A stretch of 35,704 bases of DNA, from contig JAPOVF010000146.1 in assembly GCA_026708285.1 (NCBI GenBank), forward strand, positions 1 to 35,704. The letters are read 5' to 3'. The notes beneath the pieces are model-generated. The model saw only the letters and a program-made list of their open reading frames with translations. It was not told where the DNA came from and made no database searches. This document shows positions 31,025 through 35,704 of this stretch, piece after piece. This stretch comes from Acidobacteriota bacterium (GTDB lineage Bacteria; Acidobacteriota; Thermoanaerobaculia; Multivoradales; Multivoraceae). A program made the position numbers and the translations under genes. Within the stretch, counting starts at the first letter, position 1, and every line of letters begins with the position of its first letter.

Positions 31025-32760
31025 CGACCCTCCTGCACGATCAGGTAGACGCCCCGCGGCGGGTCGACGATCCGGGTCCGGTCGCCGGACGGCCAGTGTA
31101 CGTCCAGCCGCAGGATGCCGCCGTCGCCGGCGCCACCGGCCGTGATGCCTCGGCCGCTCGAAGCCGCCGCCCAGCGCAGCCGATGATCGCTCGAGGACTG
31201 GTAGCTGTCGCCGCGCAGGACCCAGCGGCGCTCCGGACGGGTACCGGCCGCGGGGACAAGCGTCACGGCGGCCCCCACTCCCTGGGTGTTCCGCGCGCTA
31301 CCGCGAAGTTCCACCGCCAGCCAGCCGCCTCGAGGCGCTGCCGCGTCGTTGCGCCACAGTCGCACCGGACCGTCGTTGGCCGTCACGAGGAGGTCGCCGT
31401 CGCCGTCGTTGTCGAAGTCTCCGAGTGCGACCCCGCGACTGACCAGCGGATCCCGGTCGGTCCAGTCACAGCGCACTTCAGCGAAGCTGCCCGTGCCGGC
31501 GCCGCGCAGCAGCAGGTTGCGCTGCCTGTAGCTCGTGTTGTCACGGCTCGGGGTCGAGAAGATGTGACCGTTGCCGACGTAGACGTCGAGCGAACCGTCC
31601 CGGTCGAGATCCTCGGCCACGATTCCGAAGCCAAGCAGGTTGAACGATGGCAGGCCGAAACCGGAGACGGCCGAGGTGTCCTCGAACTGATGACCGGCCG
31701 CCGTGCTGTCGTTGCGATACAGCGTGTTCGTCTCGACGTCGAAGTTCGTGACCGCCAGATCGGGGTCGCCGTCGAGATCGAAGTCGGCGACCGCCAGGCC
31801 CATGCCGGCTTCCGGTCTGCCATGTCCGTTCACGGCCGCCCCCGACAGCAGCGATTGATCCTCGTACGTGCCGTCGCCGCGATTGCGGAACAGGAGGTTC
31901 AGGGTCAGGTCGTTGGCGACGTAGAGATCGGCCATGCCGTCTCCGTCGAGGTCGGTGAACACAACCCCGAGACCCTTGCCGTGGGCGCCGCCGAGACCGG
32001 CCGGCGCCGTCGCATCCTCGAACACGCCGCCGCCCCGGTTCAGGTAGTAGCGGTCGTGCTGGCCCAGGAAAAGCGACGGATCGCAGACCTGCCGGCCGGA
32101 ATCCGGGCCGTCCCGGCGGCAGACCAGGCCATGTTCCGGGTCGTAGTCGACGTAGCGGGAGACATAAAGGTCCAGGTCGCCGTCGCCGTCCGCTAGAGCC
32201 ATGGAGGAACCCCAGGGGAACGCGTCTGCCCCAGCCTCCGGCGAAGCCGCCGGCAGCGGTTCCGGAACGGCGAACGCCCCGTCTCCCAGGTTGCGCAGGA
32301 GCACGGTGGGACCGTAATGCGAGACGAGGAGGTCGACGTCGCGGTCGCCGTCGATGTCCGCCGCAACGACTCCCTGCCCGTAGCCGCGCGGCAGAGTCCC
32401 GGTTTCGACCGGCTCGAAGCGGAAGTTCCCGGCGGCCTCGGGCCCCAGGTTCCGGAATAGCCGGTCCGCCGAAGACTGCCCTCCTTGCGGCGGGAACGGC
32501 CCCGACTGCACGAGGTACACGTCCATCCAGCCGTCGCCGTCGAAATCGATCCAGGCCGTGCCCGCACCCATCGTCTCAGGCAGGTGGAGGCCGCCGCTCG
32601 CGCCCGATTCATGGACGAAACTCAACCCGGCTTCGGCCGCCACGTCGACGAAGTCGAAACCGCAATCCTCGCTGGTGGCGCCGATCTGAGGCCAACCGGC
32701 GGCAGGAGTCGAGGCGGCGAACAGAGCGGCCGACAACCAAGCGCCGCCTCGAAAGCTCAT
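31021..32760 (-). CDS. Exported CRTAC1-like protein with FG-GAP/VCBS repeats and ASPIC/UnbV C-terminus, second copy
   Basis: The protein has 579 residues from ATG 32760 with signal peptide MSFRGGAWLSAALFAASTPA. Seven DxDxDG-type motifs lie between ~70 and 460, among them IDFDGDGWMDVYLVQ, TDLDGDGMADLYVAND, ADFDLDGDPDLAVTNFD and GDFDNDGDGDLLVTAND, and predict a calcium-binding beta-propeller. The C-terminal ~110 residues are ASPIC/UnbV (GGWLAVELRGSARNTQGVGA, LRLDVHWPSGDRTRI). It heads a - strand unit with the M16 pair and is coupled to the active M16 gene by TTGA, which suggests the propeller may present substrates to, or anchor, the peptidase. The first copy is at 581-2416. A TAGCGT box ends six bases before the ATG, with no Shine-Dalgarno. 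Confidence 0.9.
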   Translation of the reverse strand: MSFRGGAWLSAALFAASTPAAGWPQIGATSEDCGFDFVDVAAEAGLSFVHESGASGGLHLPETMGAGTAWIDFDGDGWMDVYLVQSGPFPPQGGQSSADRLFRNLGPEAAGNFRFEPVETGTLPRGYGQGVVAADIDGDRDVDLLVSHYGPTVLLRNLGDGAFAVPEPLPAASPEAGADAFPWGSSMALADGDGDLDLYVSRYVDYDPEHGLVCRRDGPDSGRQVCDPSLFLGQHDRYYLNRGGGVFEDATAPAGLGGAHGKGLGVVFTDLDGDGMADLYVANDLTLNLLFRNRGDGTYEDQSLLSGAAVNGHGRPEAGMGLAVADFDLDGDPDLAVTNFDVETNTLYRNDSTAAGHQFEDTSAVSGFGLPSFNLLGFGIVAEDLDRDGSLDVYVGNGHIFSTPSRDNTSYRQRNLLLRGAGTGSFAEVRCDWTDRDPLVSRGVALGDFDNDGDGDLLVTANDGPVRLWRNDAAAPRGGWLAVELRGSARNTQGVGAAVTLVPAAGTRPERRWVLRGDSYQSSSDHRLRWAAASSGRGITAGGAGDGGILRLDVHWPSGDRTRIVDPPRGVYLIVQEGR

Positions 32761-32766
32761 ATGGTG

Positions 32767-32772
32767 ACGCTA
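32767..32772 (-). promoter_or_regulatory. Candidate -10 box (TAGCGT) for the CRTAC1-like/M16 unit
   Basis: It ends six bases before ATG 32760 on the - strand, a leaderless arrangement. The box overlaps a small palindrome (GCTAGC). Confidence 0.4.
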
Positions 32773-32795
32773 GCAGCTACAGGCACCTTAGCGCC

Positions 32796-32825
32796 CCGAA
32801 ACCCCTCGCAGGCTCGGTGTTTCGG
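32796..32825. repeat. Inverted repeat in the CRTAC1/folP divergent region
   Basis: CCGAAAC and GTTTCGG are separated by 16 bases. It might be an operator or hairpin; no further support. Confidence 0.4.
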
Positions 32826-32843
32826 CCCATCCCGTCCTCGTCC

Positions 32844-32895
32844 AGGAGCTTGCGCCTCGCACCTCACGCCGTAGCGGGCCATGGCGCAAGCTCCT
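32844..32895. repeat. Perfect 13-bp inverted repeat ending at the folP-folB -10 box
   Basis: AGGAGCTTGCGCC (32844-32856) is exactly complementary to 32883-32895, with 26 bases between. The right arm ends on the first base of the TAGACT box at 32895-32900. It could be a binding site for a dimeric regulator or a long-loop hairpin. Confidence 0.7.
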
Positions 32896-32900
32896 AGACT
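32895..32900 (+). promoter_or_regulatory. Candidate -10 box (TAGACT) for the folP-folB gene
   Basis: It ends six bases before ATG 32907, so the transcript would start at the ATG. No clear -35 is seen at the expected distance, which falls inside the loop of the inverted repeat. Confidence 0.5.
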
Positions 32901-32906
32901 GGAACC

Positions 32907-34139
32907 ATGAAACTGGTCTGCGGTCCGCATACGCTGACGTTGGGCGATCGGCCCCTGGTCATGGGTGTCCTGAACGTGACGCCCGACAGCTTCTTCGACG
33001 GCGGACGCCACAACGCCGTCGAGGCCGCGACCCGTCACGCGCGGCGCATGGCGGCCGAAGGGGCCGACCTGATCGATGTCGGCGCCGAAAGCACCCGACC
33101 GGGAGCCGATCCGGTAACGCCCAAGGACGAGCTGGCCCGGCTGCTGCCAGTCATCGAGGAAATCGCCGCGCTCGATCTCCCGTTGCCCTTGAGCGTGGAC
33201 ACGGCGAAGCCCGAAGTCGCCGACCGGGTGCTTGGCCGAGGCGCACACCTGATCAACGACATCTCCGGCGCTGGCGAGGAGATGCTCGACGTCGCGGCAC
33301 GCCACAAAGCGCCCGTGATCGCGATGCACATGCAGGGCGAACCGCGCACGATGCAGAGAGAACCCCGCTACGACGACGTCGTGGCGGAGATCCGCGACTA
33401 CCTCGCGGAACGCGTGGCGGCCGGGCGCGACCTCGGGCTCGACGTGCTGGTGGACCCGGGGATCGGCTTCGGCAAGACGCTCGAGCACAACCTCGACCTG
33501 CTCGCCAACCTCCACGAACTGCATCAGATCGGCGCGCCCCTGGTGCTCGGCGCATCACGGAAGTCGTTTCTCGAACGGCTGCTGGGCGGCGTGCCGGTCG
33601 GGGAGCGCCTGACCGGAACGCTGGCCGTCAACGCCTGGGCGGCGGTCCTGGGCACAGCCGACGTGCTGCGGGTCCATGATGTCGAGCCACACCGGCAGCT
33701 GGCCGAGAGCATCGGCGCCCTGCGCGGACGACGTCGATCGTCGGCGCCGCGGCGGCGCGTTCTTGCACGCGGCATCGCCTGCCGGAGCCGCATCGGCGTC
33801 ACGGCCGCGGAACGTAGCAGGCCGCAGAAACTCCTCGTCGACATTGACGTAACCCTGACGGCTCAGGCTTCCGGAGCACGAGACGAGTTGGGTGAAACGG
33901 TGGACTACGCCGAGCTTGCCGCCATCGCCCAGGCGGTCGCGAGCCGCGACGAGTACCGACTCGTCGAAACGCTGGCCGAGCGGATCGCCGCCAGCGTCGG
34001 CCGGGATACGCCCCGGGCGGCCGGCGGCTCGACCCTGTGGAGCCGGATCGAATCGCTGCGTGTGCGGGTTCTAAAGCCCGGCGCCTCACAGGAAATCGGC
34101 GCGGCTGAAGTCGGCGCCGAGATCGATTGGCGTCCGTGA
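32907..34139 (+). CDS. folP-folB: Dihydropteroate synthase fused to dihydroneopterin aldolase
   Basis: The 410-residue protein joins two cytosolic folate enzymes. Residues 1-272 are DHPS, which couples 4-aminobenzoate to hydroxymethyl-dihydropterin diphosphate: MGVLNVTPDSFFDGG (19-33), DVGAESTRPGA, LSVDTAKPE, LINDISG, VDPGIGFGKTLEHN, LGASRKSFL and RVHDVE are all in place. A basic linker (~273-286, RGRRRSSAPRRR) leads to a DHNA-type domain (~288-410): RIGVTAAERSRPQ, ETVDYAELA (Tyr334), RLVETLAERIA (Glu354) and RVLKPGAS (Lys390, the likely catalytic lysine). Fused forms are known in other orders, such as the fungal FolB-FolK-FolP type; the order FolP-FolB in one bacterial chain is unusual. FolK follows with a GTGA overlap, giving three successive pathway activities in one unit. 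Confidence 0.9.
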   Translation: MKLVCGPHTLTLGDRPLVMGVLNVTPDSFFDGGRHNAVEAATRHARRMAAEGADLIDVGAESTRPGADPVTPKDELARLLPVIEEIAALDLPLPLSVDTAKPEVADRVLGRGAHLINDISGAGEEMLDVAARHKAPVIAMHMQGEPRTMQREPRYDDVVAEIRDYLAERVAAGRDLGLDVLVDPGIGFGKTLEHNLDLLANLHELHQIGAPLVLGASRKSFLERLLGGVPVGERLTGTLAVNAWAAVLGTADVLRVHDVEPHRQLAESIGALRGRRRSSAPRRRVLARGIACRSRIGVTAAERSRPQKLLVDIDVTLTAQASGARDELGETVDYAELAAIAQAVASRDEYRLVETLAERIAASVGRDTPRAAGGSTLWSRIESLRVRVLKPGASQEIGAAEVGAEIDWRP

Positions 34140-34615
34140 CGCGGGCTCGCGCCTTCGTCGCCCTCGGATCGAACCTGGGGTGTCGACGCGTGAACCTGCG
34201 CGCCGCGGTCGACCGCCTGAGACAGCTCAGCAACGTCACCGCGGTCTCCGGCTTCCACCTGACAAGGGCCGTCGCGGAGAGCGGCGTAGCGGCGGGCGAC
34301 CCCGACTTCCTCAACGCCGCGGTGGCCATTGAAACCGGCCTCGATGCCCGGACCCTGCTCGACGGCCTGCTCGAGATCGAGACCGGGCTCGGGCGGGATC
34401 GAACAGCGGCGCCAGCCGGTCCGAGGACGATCGACCTCGACCTGCTGCTCTTCGGCAACGCCGTCATTACGGAACCCGGCCTGCTCGTCCCCCACCCTCG
34501 CATGCACCAGCGGCGTTTCGTCCTCGAACCACTGGCCCAGATTGCCCCCACCGCCTGGCACCCGGTCCAGCGGAAGACCGCGCTTGATCTGCTGCTCGGC
34601 CTCGCAGACAGCTGA
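34136..34615 (+). CDS. folK: 2-amino-4-hydroxy-6-hydroxymethyldihydropteridine diphosphokinase
   Basis: The protein has 159 residues from the GTG that overlaps the TGA of the fusion gene; a TTG at 34127 would add three residues. It transfers diphosphate from ATP to hydroxymethyl-dihydropterin, between the FolB and FolP steps. The start ARAFVALGSNLG, the core GLGRDRTAAPAGPRTIDLDL (Mg and ATP ligands in the R-x-x-D-L-D block) and VPHPRMHQRRFVLEPL are diagnostic of HPPK, and the length is normal for the family. Coupling to the FolP-FolB chain makes equal synthesis likely. Confidence 0.93.
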   Translation: MTRARAFVALGSNLGCRRVNLRAAVDRLRQLSNVTAVSGFHLTRAVAESGVAAGDPDFLNAAVAIETGLDARTLLDGLLEIETGLGRDRTAAPAGPRTIDLDLLLFGNAVITEPGLLVPHPRMHQRRFVLEPLAQIAPTAWHPVQRKTALDLLLGLADS

Positions 34616-34633
34616 CCTGGCGGCAGCTCGTTG

Positions 34634-34639
34634 TACCCT
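34634..34639 (+). promoter_or_regulatory. Candidate -10 box (TACCCT) for the acyl-CoA dehydrogenase gene
   Basis: It ends ten bases before ATG 34650; the bases between are C-rich with no Shine-Dalgarno. Weak on its own. Confidence 0.3.
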
Positions 34640-34649
34640 CTGCCCCCCG

Positions 34650-35704
34650 ATGGACTTCACGCTCACCGGACAGCAGCGAGCCCTGTGCGAGGGCATCGCC
34701 CGCACCTGTGGCGCCTTCGGGGACGACTACTGGCTCGCGGTCGACAACGAGGTCCGGTTCCCGGACGAGTTCCACCGCGCCATGGCCGAGTGCGGCGCTC
34801 TCGGCATCGCGATGCCGGAGGAGTACGGCGGCTCAGGCTTGGGAGTCACGGAAGCCGCCCTGGTGATGCACGAGGTGGCCCGCGCCGGCGGCGGCATGAG
34901 CGCCGCCTCGGCGATCCACATCAACATCTTCGGGCCACACCCCATCGTCGTCTTCGGCACCGAAGATCAGCGGCGGCGCTTCCTGCCCGAGCTGATCGAG
35001 GGCCGTGTGAAGACCTGCTTCGCGGTCACCGAGCCCGACGCCGGCCTCGAAACGACCGCGATCACCACCCGCGCCGAGCGTCGCTCCGACGGCAGCTACA
35101 TCGCCCACGGCCGCAAGATCTGGACGACGACCGCCCAGGAGGCGGACAGGGTCATGATGCTCGCCCGCACGACACCGCGGGCCGAGACCGGCAAGGCGAC
35201 CAAGGGCCTCTCGCTCTTCTACACGGACCTCGACCGGTCCAAGGTCGAGATCCGGCGCATCCCCAAGATGGGCCGGGCCGCGGTGGATTCGAACGAGCTG
35301 TTCATCGACGGACTCGAGATACCGAGAGAAGACCGCATCGGCGAGGAGGGACGCGGTTTCGAGTACATCCTGCACAGCCTGAACCCGGAGCGCATCCTGA
35401 TCGGCATCGAGGCGGTCGGCGTTGGCCGCAATGCCCTGGAACGGGCGACCGACTACGCCCGCAACCGGCGCGTCTTCGGCCGGCCGATCGGCCAGAACCA
35501 GTCGATCCAGCATCCGCTGGCGGAGTGCTGGATGGAGCTGGAGGCCGCGTTCCTGATGGCCATGCAGGCAGCGTCGCTCTACGACCGCGACGAGCCGTGC
35601 GGCCACTACGCGAACGCCGCGAAGTATCTCGGCGCCGAAGCGGGTTTCAAGGCCTGTACCCAGGCGGTCATGACCCACGGCGGCATGGGCTACGCGAAGG
35701 AGTT
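34650..35704 (+). CDS. Acyl-CoA dehydrogenase, N-terminal part (gene runs off the right edge)
   Basis: The frame is open from ATG 34650 to the window end, giving 351 residues. FAD-dependent enzymes of this family oxidise acyl-CoA at the alpha-beta bond and pass electrons to ETF in the cytosol. Family blocks are ALGIAMPEEYGGSGLGVTEA, CFAVTEPDAGLETTAITTRA (FAD/substrate loop), HGRKIWTTTAQEADRVMMLA, PKMGRAAVDSNELFIDGLEI and PERILIGIEAVGVGRNALER, then NRRVFGRPIGQNQSIQHPLA and MTHGGMGYAKE at the edge. The catalytic glutamate region cannot be placed with confidence in this fragment, and chain-length preference is unknown. It starts 34 bases after folK, maybe with its own promoter. Confidence 0.9.
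   Translation, partial: MDFTLTGQQRALCEGIARTCGAFGDDYWLAVDNEVRFPDEFHRAMAECGALGIAMPEEYGGSGLGVTEAALVMHEVARAGGGMSAASAIHINIFGPHPIVVFGTEDQRRRFLPELIEGRVKTCFAVTEPDAGLETTAITTRAERRSDGSYIAHGRKIWTTTAQEADRVMMLARTTPRAETGKATKGLSLFYTDLDRSKVEIRRIPKMGRAAVDSNELFIDGLEIPREDRIGEEGRGFEYILHSLNPERILIGIEAVGVGRNALERATDYARNRRVFGRPIGQNQSIQHPLAECWMELEAAFLMAMQAASLYDRDEPCGHYANAAKYLGAEAGFKACTQAVMTHGGMGYAKE

Noticed and set aside
34833-35678. 281-codon open frame on the - strand opposite the acyl-CoA dehydrogenase
   Set aside because: The + strand has continuous acyl-CoA dehydrogenase motifs. This is a shadow frame.

Overview
The window is GC-rich DNA (about two-thirds GC by eye) from a Gram-negative bacterium that looks like an Acidobacteriota member, perhaps of the Thermoanaerobaculia-type lineages. 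The evidence is the family mix: three VWFA-related proteins of the kind typical of Acidobacteria, an Oar-like TonB receptor with an N-terminal carboxypeptidase-regulatory domain, CRTAC1/ASPIC-UnbV proteins, sulfatase-fold proteins fused to TPRs, a DUF3179 protein and M16 peptidase pairs. This placement is inferred from gene content only. No RNA gene, insertion sequence, CRISPR array or prophage gene was recognised.

Layout. The C-terminal end of a biosynthetic arginine decarboxylase (3-572) is followed by a + strand run: a CRTAC1-like beta-propeller protein and two exported TPR proteins (581-6635). Facing it on the - strand are a sulfatase-fold/TPR lipoprotein, an exported regulatory-domain/TPR protein and an Oar-like TonB receptor (6656-12993), with a strong terminator hairpin at 9964-9994. 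A 529-base gene-free divergent region follows. Then come, on the + strand, a transglutaminase-like/TPR lipoprotein and two tandem VWFA-related paralogues (13523-19266). On the - strand lie a reprolysin-like metalloprotease with a duplicated C-terminal domain, a third VWFA-related protein, a second sulfatase-fold/TPR lipoprotein and a small exported protein (19342-26567). A divergent DUF3179 gene (26595-28049) converges on a - strand unit of CRTAC1-like protein, active-type M16 peptidase and inactive-type M16 partner (28043-32760). The right end is housekeeping: a FolP-FolB fusion, a translationally coupled FolK, and the first part of an acyl-CoA dehydrogenase (32907-35704).

How they work together. 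Seventeen consecutive genes (581-32760) all appear to encode exported proteins, between cytosolic arginine/polyamine metabolism on the left and folate and acyl-CoA metabolism on the right. They combine scaffold domains (TPR, VWFA, FG-GAP/VCBS, FN3) with candidate surface enzymes (alkaline-phosphatase-superfamily, transglutaminase-like, metzincin, M16) and one outer-membrane receptor. A joint role in building or processing cell-surface material is plausible but is inference.

Expression signals. Several first genes of units have a TAnnnT -10 box only 6-7 or 10 bases before the start codon and no Shine-Dalgarno, which suggests leaderless or near-leaderless mRNAs. Other genes have a clear GGAGG-type site. 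Within operons, 4-base start/stop overlaps of the type NTGA recur.
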